Shown piece by piece: positions 25,232-34,029 of a stretch of 64,000 bases of DNA. The stretch is from Puia sp. (GTDB lineage: Bacteria; Bacteroidota; Bacteroidia; Chitinophagales; Chitinophagaceae). Both the position numbers and the translations under genes were made by a program. A model generated the notes under the pieces. The model made no database searches. It had not been told where the DNA came from and was given only the letters and a program-made list of their open reading frames with translations. Positions within the stretch are counted from its first letter, which is position 1; every line of letters begins with the position of its first letter. Location: NCBI GenBank assembly GCA_031292515.1, contig JARLGZ010000030.1, forward strand, positions 62,001-126,000, in the 5' to 3' direction.

Positions 25232-27136
25232 TTAATTATCAGGCTGATGGTACAATTGTTGGTGAAGCTTGAACATTTTTTCCCTTGGGTATTTCAATAC
25301 CTTTCGGTCATAAGTGAACAGCCCGTTTGTTTCCATTTCCACATCGGTGGTTTGGGTATACACGGCAGCGGATAAACCCGATTTGATCAGATAGGGTATG
25401 GAATTGATCATTTCTCTGTATTGCTGAAATAGCTTTTCCTGATCGTCAAAAGACCTGTATCCCCAGTTTCCTTTATCAAGCCATACATGCTCTTTAACCG
25501 GAAGACCCAATCCGCCAAATTCGCCGAGTACTAAAATCTGATCATGCCCATAAATTTCCGGGTCCGGCATGGCGGGACCGGGGTAATAATGCAAGTCCAG
25601 CATGGGGCTTGCTCCGATGAAGAAGTTGCCTCCACTCGCGCCATCTACCAATCTCGAAGAATCATATTGCATCGTCCAATTGATGATCTCCTTGCTTTTA
25701 AACTGCCCCCATGCTTCATTAAAGGGCACCCAGGTGACAATGGAAGGATAATTATGCAGTTCATCCATAATAGCCTTCCACTCCTTCCGGTAGATGGCTT
25801 CCGACCCCGGCGTGCGTACTTTATCGAACACCAGACCCGGTAGCTGCGAGGTAAGCAGATGGCTGCCGTCCACCTTTTGCCCTTCAGGCATTTTTATCCG
25901 GAGTTGCTGCGACCAATCATTTCCCGCTCTGTCGCCGCTTGGCATATCCTGCCAAACCAGCATGCCCAGTAAATCGCAGTAATAATACCAGCGAGCCGGT
26001 TCCACTTTTACATGCTTTCGGATCATGTTAAAACCAAGCGCCTTGAGTTGTTCGATATCAAATTTTAGGGCATCATCTGTCGGAGCAGTGTACAGCCCAT
26101 CCGGCCACCAACCCTGGTCAAGCGGCCCGTATTGAAAGACGAATTTATTATTGAGCATCATCCGTTGAACGCCACCGGCATCTTTTGCCATGGAAATTTT
26201 TCGCATGCCGAAATAAGAGCCCACTTCGTCGACCGTTTTTCCCTTTCGTTTGACGGAAATTGTTAAACGATATAAGAAGGGTGTTTGTGGCGACCATAAT
26301 CGGGCATCCGGAATAGGAAGGCTGATATGATTTTCATCCGCCGATGTTTTAGTCGCGACCTGAAGGGAGCCGTCCCAGGCGGATACATCGATTTCATCGC
26401 CAGGCATCAGGCCGGTTGTGTTCACAGAGATATTCACTTGCTGCCGGTCGATGTCGGGTGTCTGCAGCGTTGATGCGATGTAGGTATCCGGGACGTTTTC
26501 CAGCCAAACAGTTTGCCAGATACCTGTAACCGGGGTGTACCATATACCGCTGTGGTTGATGACCTGTTTGCCGGCTGGCTGTGGTCCTTCATCCGTAGGA
26601 TCCCATACCCGAACGGTGATGGCTTGCCGGGCTCCTTTCTGTAGCGCCTGGGTAATATCCATCGAGAAGGGATCGTAGCCTCCCTCATGCTCACCTACTT
26701 TTGTTCCATTTACAAATACCTGCGCTGCCCAATCAACGGCTCCAAAATGCAATAATAGCCTGCCTTTTCGCATAGATGCCGGCACCTCGATGACCCTGTA
26801 ATACCACAAAACACTATCTTTTCCCACCGTTTTTCCCACACCACTCAACGAAGATTCTATGGCATAGGGCACGAGGATATCGCCGCTGTATTGGGTCGGT
26901 ATCTGATCGGCCCCGGCTTTTGCCTGAATCGCATACTGCCATAGTCCGTTTAAATTCTTCCAGTTGTTTTTGCGCACCAGTTTGGGGCGGGGATACTCCG
27001 GCAAAGGGTTCGACGGATCTACTTTTGCGGACCATTCCGTTGTTATTTTGCCCGGTACCGGTTTCCATTGCGCCTGCGCAATCGCCAGGGACTGGATAAA
27101 AACGTATCCTGAAAGAAACAATAGCCTGTGCTTCAT
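25232..27136 (-). CDS. Glycoside hydrolase family 2 (beta-galactosidase/beta-glucuronidase type), secreted
   Basis: The 634-residue protein has a signal peptide (residues 1-22, ending AIAQA) and the GH2 order: jelly-roll sugar-binding domain (about 45-215, with FVNGTKVGEHEGGYDPFSMD), immunoglobulin-like domain (about 220-315) and TIM barrel (about 320-630). The acid/base is Glu474 in WVPFNEAWGQ and the nucleophile is Glu539 in LVLGEFGGLG. RKHVKVEPARWYYYCDLLGMLVWQDMPSG is the conserved barrel segment. It is shorter than LacZ and lacks the C-terminal small domains, as in many Bacteroidota GH2 enzymes. The exact glycosidic specificity cannot be told. It stands alone with no transporter beside it. 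Confidence 0.9.
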   Translation of the reverse strand: MKHRLLFLSGYVFIQSLAIAQAQWKPVPGKITTEWSAKVDPSNPLPEYPRPKLVRKNNWKNLNGLWQYAIQAKAGADQIPTQYSGDILVPYAIESSLSGVGKTVGKDSVLWYYRVIEVPASMRKGRLLLHFGAVDWAAQVFVNGTKVGEHEGGYDPFSMDITQALQKGARQAITVRVWDPTDEGPQPAGKQVINHSGIWYTPVTGIWQTVWLENVPDTYIASTLQTPDIDRQQVNISVNTTGLMPGDEIDVSAWDGSLQVATKTSADENHISLPIPDARLWSPQTPFLYRLTISVKRKGKTVDEVGSYFGMRKISMAKDAGGVQRMMLNNKFVFQYGPLDQGWWPDGLYTAPTDDALKFDIEQLKALGFNMIRKHVKVEPARWYYYCDLLGMLVWQDMPSGDRAGNDWSQQLRIKMPEGQKVDGSHLLTSQLPGLVFDKVRTPGSEAIYRKEWKAIMDELHNYPSIVTWVPFNEAWGQFKSKEIINWTMQYDSSRLVDGASGGNFFIGASPMLDLHYYPGPAMPDPEIYGHDQILVLGEFGGLGLPVKEHVWLDKGNWGYRSFDDQEKLFQQYREMINSIPYLIKSGLSAAVYTQTTDVEMETNGLFTYDRKVLKYPREKMFKLHQQLYHQPDN

Positions 27137-27237
27137 CTGTTTGTGTTGATTCTATAAACTGGTCAATGATCCCTAAATGTAAGGATATATTCTTAGGTAT
27201 TGTTTCTCCTGTAAGGATGCTGATATAGGGGGAATAT

Positions 27238-27846
27238 CTACACAATCGAAATACTCTGCACGCTTTTTTCGAAAGCCGTCTCCTTCACGCCTTCGATCCT
27301 CAATCCTTCGGCCCGAAAAAAGGAGATATCCGTTATGCCCAGAAAGCCCAGCATAAATTTCAAATAGGGACTGACGTAGTCGAACGATTGAAACGGCCCC
27401 TCCGAATATACCCCACTCGAGGCTGTCGCGATGTATGCCTTTTTGTTTTTCAGAAGACCCTCCGGCTTCCCCTCCTCATTATAGCGAAATGTGATGCCGG
27501 GTCGGGCAATATGATCCAGGTAGGCCTTAAGGGTCGAGGGAATGGCAAAATTGTAAAAGGGCGCGCCGATGACATAAATGTCGGCTTCCTGCATCTCCCT
27601 GATCGCCTGGTCGGAGACCTGGATAGCCTCGATCTGTACGGGAGTTCTGGCGGCATCAGGAGCAAACCAAGAACCGATCTGCAATTCGTCCAGATGCGGA
27701 AAAACTTCAGCCGCCAGATCCCGCTCTTTCACTACTGTATCAGGATATTTCGCTTTGATTTTGCCGATAATTTCGTCCCCCAGTTTTCTGGTGACGGATG
27801 CCTCGCCTCTCGGGCTTGAAATAATATGCAATACGTTCTTTGCCAT
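27238..27846 (-). CDS. azoR: FMN-dependent NADH:quinone reductase / azoreductase
   Basis: The 202-residue flavodoxin-like enzyme reduces quinones and azo compounds with NADH and FMN. LHIISSPRGEASVTRKLGDEII is the FMN phosphate loop, APFYNFAIPSTLKAYLDHIARPGITF is the family core and ATASSGVYSEGPFQSFDYVSPYLKFMLGFLGI the flavin-ring region. The start is the ATG at 27846; the longer frame to 27876 would run through the TAnnTTTG box. It is divergent from an HxlR regulator, a very common pairing for stress-responsive azoR genes. Confidence 0.92.
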   Translation of the reverse strand: MAKNVLHIISSPRGEASVTRKLGDEIIGKIKAKYPDTVVKERDLAAEVFPHLDELQIGSWFAPDAARTPVQIEAIQVSDQAIREMQEADIYVIGAPFYNFAIPSTLKAYLDHIARPGITFRYNEEGKPEGLLKNKKAYIATASSGVYSEGPFQSFDYVSPYLKFMLGFLGITDISFFRAEGLRIEGVKETAFEKSVQSISIV

Positions 27847-27873
27847 AGCTGTGAATTTATTTTTTAGATAGGG

Positions 27874-27937
27874 CAAATCTATGTATACTTGCTATCAAAA
27901 CATTAGCAGTAAACAAAAGGTTAGCGGTAACCAATGG
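27874..27937. promoter_or_regulatory. azoR promoter box and repeated operator-like elements
   Basis: On the minus strand TAGATTTG (27874-27881) is a -7 box for azoR. Between it and the HxlR gene lie CATTAGCAGTAAAC (27901-27914), the inverted repeat GGTTAGCGGTAACC (27919-27932) and a third TTAGCA half (27939-27944). The shared TTAGC(A/G)GTAA core makes them candidate HxlR binding sites. Confidence 0.5.
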
Positions 27938-27953
27938 GTTAGCACTCCGGAAA

Positions 27954-28325
27954 ATGGGACAGATTAAAGAGATAAAACCGGCATATACTGAGGCTCGTTG
28001 CGGAAAACACCTGGCCGCTACGGAAGACGCCTTATACGTCATCGGGGGAAAATGGACGCTGAGAATAGTTATCGCGGTATTGAGCGACCACCGGCGCTTC
28101 AATGATCTGCAGCGCACCATAAAAGGCATATCTGCAAGGGTGCTGTCATCAGAACTGAAAGACCTCGAACTCAACGGGCTTGTCAAAAGAGTAGTGCTGA
28201 CTGATCAGAAACCCGTTGTAACAGAATACTTACCTACCGAATACACGCGAACGCTAAAAGACGTTATCTCTGCCCTGGCCGATTGGGGCGAAAAACACAA
28301 GAAGAAAATTACCAGGAAGGAGTAG
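27954..28325 (+). CDS. HxlR-family transcriptional regulator
   Basis: The 123-residue protein has the HxlR winged helix: YVIGGKWTLRIVIAVLSDHRRFNDLQRTIKGIS, then ARVLSSELKDLELNGLVKRVV with the recognition helix, and LTDQKPVVTEYLPTEYTRTL as the wing. A single Cys lies near the N-terminus (Cys16), where redox-sensing HxlR members such as YodB/HypR carry theirs. Together with the divergent azoR this suggests control of quinone or electrophile detoxification. The stop of this gene and the AraC gene downstream are 65 bp apart. Confidence 0.92.
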   Translation: MGQIKEIKPAYTEARCGKHLAATEDALYVIGGKWTLRIVIAVLSDHRRFNDLQRTIKGISARVLSSELKDLELNGLVKRVVLTDQKPVVTEYLPTEYTRTLKDVISALADWGEKHKKKITRKE

Positions 28326-28390
28326 TCGGCCGGGAAGATTTCCGCGTGGAATAGCTGAAAAGTTTGAGATTTGCAATAAATAGCCCGCTC

Positions 28391-29245
28391 ATGGTCTTGC
28401 AGGATCAACCGGAGCAAAGCCGGTATTTCAACGCCTATAATATTCGCGATCGTATCGCGTCGGGGGCCGTCTACCCCACATATATCCGCAGGGATTTCTA
28501 CAAGATCATGCTTTTTCATGGTTCGAACGTCTTTCATTATGGCGACCAAAGCGTTCCCATCAGCGGCGACACCCTGTTGTTCTTCAATCCAAAGGTCCAT
28601 TACACGTATGAGGCTTTGTCACCTGAGACGACGGGCTATTTTCTCGTATTCAAAGAGGGGTTCTTCCATGAGAGCCCCCGCCTTCGCCTGGACGAGATCC
28701 CCTTGTTTATGCCAGGGTACAAAACGGTTTTTCCCCTGGATGCCGCGGCGCTGATCGATGCAGAAACCCTTTTCAGGAAGATCCTGGCGGAACTCGATGG
28801 TGGATACATTTATAAATACGACCTTATTTTGACCTATATCACCGAGTTGATCCACTTCGCCATGAAGCTCGGGCCCGTTCCATATGCCTCCCATAACGGC
28901 ACTGCCAGTTCGCGCCTTACGGCCGCTTTCCTGGAGCTGCTGGATCGCCAGTTTCCGGTGGAATTATCGCCCCATCGGATCCCGCTGCGAACGCCGAAGG
29001 ATTTTGCCAATCGGCTTTCGGTACATGTCAATTATCTGAACAGGGTGGTAAAACGTGAGACGGGCAAGACGACCACCGGGCATATCTTTAACCGCCTTGT
29101 CGGCGAAGCCAAGGCCATGCTCAAACATACGGCATTGAATGTCGCGGAGATCGGGTTTACGCTCGGTTTCGAGGACCCGGCAAACTTCAATAATTTTTTT
29201 CGCAGGCAGGTAGGGATGAGCCCGTCTGCTTTTAGGGGAGCGTGA
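28391..29245 (+). CDS. AraC-family transcriptional regulator
   Basis: The 284-residue protein (from the ATG at 28391; a TTG at 28364 would add nine residues) has an N-terminal cupin-like sensing domain (GDTLLFFNPKVHYTYEALSPETTGYFLVFKEGFF) and a C-terminal pair of helix-turn-helix motifs (FANRLSVHVNYLNRVVKRETGKTTTGHI and VAEIGFTLGFEDPANFNNFFRRQVGMSPSAFR). It lies upstream of a short-chain dehydrogenase on the same strand, a frequent regulator-target arrangement in this phylum. Confidence 0.9.
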   Translation: MVLQDQPEQSRYFNAYNIRDRIASGAVYPTYIRRDFYKIMLFHGSNVFHYGDQSVPISGDTLLFFNPKVHYTYEALSPETTGYFLVFKEGFFHESPRLRLDEIPLFMPGYKTVFPLDAAALIDAETLFRKILAELDGGYIYKYDLILTYITELIHFAMKLGPVPYASHNGTASSRLTAAFLELLDRQFPVELSPHRIPLRTPKDFANRLSVHVNYLNRVVKRETGKTTTGHIFNRLVGEAKAMLKHTALNVAEIGFTLGFEDPANFNNFFRRQVGMSPSAFRGA

Positions 29246-29358
29246 CGACGGGCGAGGCGGCCCCGGGCGAAGTGGGCCCTGTCGAGGCCGACAATGCAAG
29301 GTTTGATTTTCACAAGTATTGGTATGAATTGTACAATGAGCCGGGCCGGCCCGGGCCC

Positions 29359-29366
29359 TACCTTTG
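29359..29366 (+). promoter_or_regulatory. -7 box upstream of the SDR gene
   Basis: TACCTTTG lies 19 bp before the ATG at 29385. It overlaps the alternative start at 29364, which therefore is unlikely to be used. No good -33 element was found; GC-rich palindromic sequence (GCCGGGCCGGCCCGGGCC) precedes it. Confidence 0.55.
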
Positions 29367-29384
29367 CATCCTAATACAGCATTT

Positions 29385-30410
29385 ATGGAAAAACAACAGC
29401 GTCAGGAACCCATCGGTTCCGGATTCGGCCCGGCTGCCACAGCCGCGGATATCATTAAAGGAGTTGACCTAAAGGGCAAGATTGTTATCGTTACGGGTGG
29501 CTATTCAGGCATCGGGTTAGAAACGACCAGGGTTTTGCTCGGGGCGGGCGCCAGCGTCGTCGTTCCGGCCCGGGATCAGCAGAAGGCATCTGCCGCACTC
29601 AGGGGGTTAGCGGATGTCGAACTGGCTTCGATGGACCTGATCGATCCGTCCTCCGTCGACGCCTTTGCCGATATGTTCATTGCCAGCGGGCGACCCCTGC
29701 ACCTGTTGATCAACAGCGCGGGTATCATGGCTTCGCCGCTCGTGCGTGACGCGCGGGGATATGAATCGCAGTTCGCCACCAATCATTTGGGACATTTTCA
29801 GCTTGCAGCAAGGCTTTGGCCCAGCCTGTTGAAAGCAGGGGATGCCCGGATCGTCAACGTGTCATCCTGGGGGCACCGGTACTCTCCGGTGGTCTTCGAG
29901 GATCCGAACTTCGAACACCGGGAATATGAGCCCTGGTCGGCCTATGGACAAAGCAAGACCGCGAACGTCCTGCACGCGGTAGCATTGGATGCACGCGGCA
30001 AAGACAAGGGTATCCGTGCCTTTGCCGTTCATCCGGGGACCATCGTGAGTACCGATCTGAGCCGTTACCTCACGGTGGAGCAGTTGCAAAAGGCGGGTGC
30101 GCTCGACGCGGATGGCAACCCGGTGCTGGACCCATCCAAACAAATGAAGACGATTGCCCAGGGCGCGGCAACCAGTGTCTGGTGCGCCACCAGCCCAAGA
30201 CTCGCGGCTATGGGTGGTCTTTACTGTGAGAACAGCGATATATCGCCCCTGATCGTGACTGAAAACAAGGAGATCGGGACCAGCTGGGGCGGCGTGAGGA
30301 TGGCCGAAAGACCGACCGGCGCGCTCGGGGTTTATCCCTATGCCATCGATCCCGACGCGGCTGAACGGCTTTGGGTGTTGAGCGAACGGTTAACCCGCAA
30401 ATATCTGTAA
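29385..30410 (+). CDS. Short-chain dehydrogenase/reductase, retinol dehydrogenase-like
   Basis: The 341-residue protein is an NAD(P)-dependent oxidoreductase with the classical SDR elements: VTGGYSGIGLETTRVLLGAG (cofactor loop), NSAGIM, the catalytic Ser in IVNVSSWGHR and YGQSK as the YxxxK pair. The tail of about 80 residues after the fold, with NKEIGTSWGGVRMAERPTGALGVYPYAIDPDAAERLW, is typical of the longer light-dependent/retinol-type SDRs. The substrate is unknown. Confidence 0.88.
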   Translation: MEKQQRQEPIGSGFGPAATAADIIKGVDLKGKIVIVTGGYSGIGLETTRVLLGAGASVVVPARDQQKASAALRGLADVELASMDLIDPSSVDAFADMFIASGRPLHLLINSAGIMASPLVRDARGYESQFATNHLGHFQLAARLWPSLLKAGDARIVNVSSWGHRYSPVVFEDPNFEHREYEPWSAYGQSKTANVLHAVALDARGKDKGIRAFAVHPGTIVSTDLSRYLTVEQLQKAGALDADGNPVLDPSKQMKTIAQGAATSVWCATSPRLAAMGGLYCENSDISPLIVTENKEIGTSWGGVRMAERPTGALGVYPYAIDPDAAERLWVLSERLTRKYL

Positions 30411-30502
30411 CAAATGAGCCAGGCGGTCCGGGGTTTAGCGTTTTCACGGATGAATGTCGGTTGAACATGGAAATGTGCTGACGGTTATGGGATATTGCCG
30501 GG

Positions 30503-30836
30503 ATGCTGACAGAGGCGTTGCATACCGAGGATGTCGCGGTATTGGTCGACGCGCATCACCATTGTGTGGCCTCGCGGGAGAATAAGGGGTATGACGAGCG
30601 GAAGGGGAAATGGAAAACCTCAAACCTCTATCGGTAAGGCAAAGTTCGCCGTCGATTCGACGGAGGGTCGGCTAAAAGTTTCGTTCTTCGGGCCCTTCTA
30701 CGCGGGATATAATATAATAGCGCTGGATACTGACTACCGGTATGCGCTGGTAGCGGGCAATAATACCTCGTATTTGTGGCAGGCCGAAGGACTGGGGTAC
30801 GACACCGGTAAGCTGGTTTGGACGAAACAAAATTGA
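30503..30836 (+). pseudogene. Scrambled remnant: folE fragment joined to a broken lipocalin (blc) gene
   Basis: The frame from about 30503 reads MLTEALHTEDVAVLVDAHHH and then CVASR, which is the active-site region of GTP cyclohydrolase I (FolE) including the HHC zinc ligands. Without a stop it turns into ENKGYDERKGKWKTS, a lipocalin motif, and stops at 30635. In another frame the lipocalin continues: IGKAKFAVDSTEGRLKVSFF, GPFYAGYNIIALDTDYRYAL, VAGNNTSYLW and then, after a missing stretch of about 20-30 residues, QAEGLGYDTGKLVWTKQN to the TGA at 30834. So one fusion, one frameshift and one deletion are visible. The flanks (30411-30502 and 30837-31032) hold no credible gene. Confidence 0.7.
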
Positions 30837-31032
30837 CAAAATTCCCCGGGTTTGCCCGATGAAGATGCAGCGGTGCTGTTTTTTTGCCCCCGACGACAGG
30901 ATTTCCCGTTTGAGTTCGAAAAGGAGCAGTCGATCCACCGGTGGCATATATACCTGGTTATGAACCGAAATAATCAAATTGTGCGGTATCTGGAATACGG
31001 GAAGACACCCGGGAAAGGATATAAATCAGCTA

Positions 31033-31060
31033 TTGCCTACAGGAAAACTGTATATATTTG
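31033..31060 (+). promoter_or_regulatory. Promoter of the RRM gene
   Basis: TATATTTG at 31053-31060 is a perfect -7 box, with TTG at 31033-31035 as a possible -33 element (17-bp spacing). It ends 4 bp before the first candidate ATG, so the transcript would be leaderless or nearly so. Confidence 0.6.
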
Positions 31061-31064
31061 TCCC

Positions 31065-31319
31065 ATGCGAATGACAATATCCGGCCTTCCGCGCCACTTC
31101 GACAAATTTGATCTTCAACGGCTTTTTAACCCATTTGGCTGGGTGGAATATACAAAAATCCTCATAGACCCGCTCTCCGGTCTAAGCAGGGGGAGAGGAA
31201 TCGTCGAGATGAGGGATGATCAGGCGAAACAGGCTATGGCTGCGTTACAGGGTAAAGTGCTGGGGACGAACCCGCTGAACATTAAAGAAGCTAAAGAAAG
31301 CGGTCCTAAGCCCTGGTAG
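31065..31319 (+). CDS. RNA-binding protein with a single RRM domain
   Basis: The 84-residue protein is one RNA recognition motif. The RNP2-like strand is MTISGLPRHFDKFDLQRLFNPFG and the RNP1-like strand is SRGRGIVEMRDDQAKQAMAAL, followed by a short basic tail. Such single-RRM proteins are common in Bacteroidota and are thought to act as RNA chaperones, partly during cold shock. The longer frame upstream to 30852 is rejected because the promoter lies inside it. The second ATG at 31071 is an alternative start. RNP1 has GIVEM where canonical proteins have GFGFVEM, so one aromatic contact residue is missing. Confidence 0.85.
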   Translation: MRMTISGLPRHFDKFDLQRLFNPFGWVEYTKILIDPLSGLSRGRGIVEMRDDQAKQAMAALQGKVLGTNPLNIKEAKESGPKPW

Positions 31320-31330
31320 AGGCCCTGGTA

Positions 31331-32149
31331 TCAGGCTTGTATAAGCGCGACAAAATCGTCGCTTACATGGTGTTTTCCTTTCTTTGCCTTTCGTGCGAAT
31401 GCCGCCGGCGTAGTGTCGCTGTAGCGTTTGAATTCCCTGCTCAGGTGGGATTGATCCGTATAGCCCAGCTCATGAGCCAAGCCGGCAATATTGGAATCCG
31501 GATAAAGCCATAGATGGTTTCGTACCTGCTCAAAGCGCATCAGGCCGGACACATCTTTAACACTGTACCCGGAAGAGTGTTTGAACTTCCTTTCCAATGT
31601 ACGAACCGTTGCATGAGCGGCCGCCGCTACCTGGCTTACCGGCATGGCGCCGTTTGCTTCCCTCATGGCAACTCCCGCTTTGAATAGCATACTGTCAATA
31701 GCAACCCGCGACCGTGCATGCCGGAAATGCTGCTCTACCTGAATCAGCGCCTCCTCTATCTTTCCGGCAAGTATGCATTTATTCAGCGTGGTTTGAAGCC
31801 CGGCGATAGGGTGCTCAAAAATCCTCACGCTGTCTTTGCCGGAAGGCAATCCGAGCAAATCGAACACGGTCCAGGGAAAACACCTGATACCAATGATCTG
31901 TAAACAATTTTTCGCGTGTAAAAGCACAGGCTGATTGAGCAACCCCATTATAAACGGCGACGGTAACGGCTGCAGGCCTCCGTTATAAGAAATGCCACAG
32001 GGGCTTCCGAAATAAAAAATAATTTCAGCATAGCCATCGGGCAGGACCTCAAAACCCGATGGGAGTTCTCCGAAGTCCCTTTTGTCGTACCAAAAGCACT
32101 TTATGGTATCCCGTAGTTCTTCAGGTGGTTCAAATTCCTGGTGCTGCAT
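31331..32149 (-). CDS. AraC-family regulator with DUF6597-like N-terminal domain
   Basis: The 272-residue protein begins with a beta-rich sensing domain (GFEVLPDGYAEIIFYFGSP, LHAKNCLQIIGIRCFPW) of the DUF6597 type and ends with the AraC DNA-binding pair (VSQVAAAAHATVRTLERKFKHSSGYSVKDVSGLMRFEQV and IAGLAHELGYTDQSHLSREFKRYSDTTPAAF). It is divergent from the oleate hydratase gene with a 190-bp gap and may control it in response to a fatty acid or other small ligand (inference). Confidence 0.88.
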   Translation of the reverse strand: MQHQEFEPPEELRDTIKCFWYDKRDFGELPSGFEVLPDGYAEIIFYFGSPCGISYNGGLQPLPSPFIMGLLNQPVLLHAKNCLQIIGIRCFPWTVFDLLGLPSGKDSVRIFEHPIAGLQTTLNKCILAGKIEEALIQVEQHFRHARSRVAIDSMLFKAGVAMREANGAMPVSQVAAAAHATVRTLERKFKHSSGYSVKDVSGLMRFEQVRNHLWLYPDSNIAGLAHELGYTDQSHLSREFKRYSDTTPAAFARKAKKGKHHVSDDFVALIQA

Positions 32150-32339
32150 TTTTGAAAGATAGCATATTTGAGGTTTATCGGATAGAGGTATGAAGGAAAC
32201 TAACGATTAGGTATTGAAAACCAATCATTTGCAAGTGGCTTTTGTCGCTTGTCCGCAACAGGATCCGATAGCCTGCCCGGATGTTTTAGGAAAAGAGCGG
32301 GTGGTTGTGTATTTTGCCCCATAACTAAAGAGGGAAAGG

Positions 32340-33935
32340 ATGAGCACCAACCATTCAGACAGGCATGCGTATTTTGTGGGCGGCGGTTTAGCGAGTTTAG
32401 CGGGAGCCGTCTACCTGCTGACAGACGGCGATTTCCAAGGTGAACAGATACATATTATTGAAGCCTTGCCTATTTTGGGCGGAAGTAATGATGGCGCGGG
32501 CAGCAGCGAAAAAGGCTTTGTTTGCCGGGGCGGCCGGATGCTGAATGAAGAGACCTACGAAAACTTCTGGGATCTGACAAGCCGGATCCCTTCTCTGGAG
32601 GTGCCAAATATTTCCGTGAAAGATGAGATTCTGGCTTTCGACCACGCTAACCCGACCCATGCCCGGGCACGCCTGATCGACAGGGATGGAAATAAATTGG
32701 CCGTTACCGATATGCAGTTCAGCGCCGCGGATCGTATGAAAATGGTCAAGCTGTTCTTTGCCGATGAAAATGAGTTAGACAATATAACCATCCGGGACTG
32801 GTTCGATGACCATTTCTTCACGACCAATTTCTGGTATATGTGGCAAACTACGTTTGCCTGGCAGGAATGGTCCGGCATATTTGAGTTTCAGCGCTATATG
32901 AAAAGGATGCTGCTGGAGTTCTCCCGTATCGACACGCTGGAAGGAGTCACCAGAACGCCTTACAACCAATATGAATCCGTGATCCTGCCGTTGAAAAGTG
33001 TCCTGGATAAATATCATGTCGATTTCTCTTTACGAAAGACGGTCACAGACATGGATTTTAAAGACGGCGATGGCGTCACCGTCACATCCATTAAGTGCAC
33101 CGGTTCAAAGGGAGAAGCAGAAACAATTACGGTAAAGGACGGAGACCTGGTATTTTTCACCAACGGATGTATTACTGATAATTCCAATAACGGGGATTAT
33201 CAAACGCCTGCGAGATATCTGCCCGACAATCCGCCAAGCTTTGCCTTGTGGCGTAAAATTGCAGACAAAAAGCCGGGCAGACTGGGCAACCCGGATCCAT
33301 TTTTTACCAAACCCGACGAAACCAAATGGTATTCGTTCACGCCTACTTTTAAGGGGAATAAGATGCTCGGACTCATTGAAGCCTATTCCGGTAACAAGCC
33401 GGGAAGCGGTGCTTTGATGACATTCAAAGACTCTTCCTGGAGAATGTCTATTGTAGTGGCGGCGCAACCGCATTTTAAGGCCCAGGGCGAGGACACCACT
33501 ATTCTTTGGGGGTATGGATTGTACCCCGACAAGATCGGGGATTTTGTAAAAAAGCCCATGATCGATTGCACCGGTGAAGAACTTCTTACAGAACTGATCC
33601 ATCACCTGCATTTTGAACAATATGAGCTGGAAATAAAGAGCAGCGTGATCAATGTCATTCCTTGCATGATGCCCTATATCGATGCCTTATTCCAGCCAAG
33701 GGCTAAAGCCGATCGTCCGGCCGTCGTGCCTGAAGGCTCTACCAACCTGGCATTCATCAGCCAGTTTGTGGAGATTCCGGAAGACATGGTATTCACGGAA
33801 GAATACTCCGTCCGTGCGGCAAGATTGGCGGTTTACACTTTACTTGGCCTGGACAAAAAAGTCGCCCCGGTCACCGAACATTGGAAGCGTCCGGAGGTAT
33901 TGGCCAAGGCTATTCATACTTCATACAGGCGATAG
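32340..33935 (+). CDS. ohyA: Oleate hydratase
   Basis: The 531-residue FAD enzyme adds water to the cis-9 double bond of oleic acid to give 10-hydroxystearate, a detoxification route for unsaturated fatty acids. The FAD loop is AYFVGGGLASLAGAVYLLTD; RGGRMLNEETYENFWDLTSRIPSL, FAWQEWSGIFEFQRYMKRML, ITDNSNNGDYQTP and the C-terminal FVEIPEDMVFTEEYSVRAAR are all family stretches. The length is normal. GAGGGAAAGG directly before the ATG is a rare good ribosome-binding site in this window. The upstream TATTTTG may be a promoter box. It is divergent from an AraC regulator. Confidence 0.95.
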   Translation: MSTNHSDRHAYFVGGGLASLAGAVYLLTDGDFQGEQIHIIEALPILGGSNDGAGSSEKGFVCRGGRMLNEETYENFWDLTSRIPSLEVPNISVKDEILAFDHANPTHARARLIDRDGNKLAVTDMQFSAADRMKMVKLFFADENELDNITIRDWFDDHFFTTNFWYMWQTTFAWQEWSGIFEFQRYMKRMLLEFSRIDTLEGVTRTPYNQYESVILPLKSVLDKYHVDFSLRKTVTDMDFKDGDGVTVTSIKCTGSKGEAETITVKDGDLVFFTNGCITDNSNNGDYQTPARYLPDNPPSFALWRKIADKKPGRLGNPDPFFTKPDETKWYSFTPTFKGNKMLGLIEAYSGNKPGSGALMTFKDSSWRMSIVVAAQPHFKAQGEDTTILWGYGLYPDKIGDFVKKPMIDCTGEELLTELIHHLHFEQYELEIKSSVINVIPCMMPYIDALFQPRAKADRPAVVPEGSTNLAFISQFVEIPEDMVFTEEYSVRAARLAVYTLLGLDKKVAPVTEHWKRPEVLAKAIHTSYRR

Positions 33936-34029
33936 CCCACCCGGTATTTTTTGAAACGGGAATTTGGATTGTTGTCGGAGGATATGCATATTACACCTGG
34001 ATTCAAATCACAACTTCAAATCGAAAAAG

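Noticed and set aside
30852-31064. Long N-terminal extension of the RRM protein
   Set aside because: A perfect promoter -7 box lies at 31053-31060 and the extra residues are not RRM-like.
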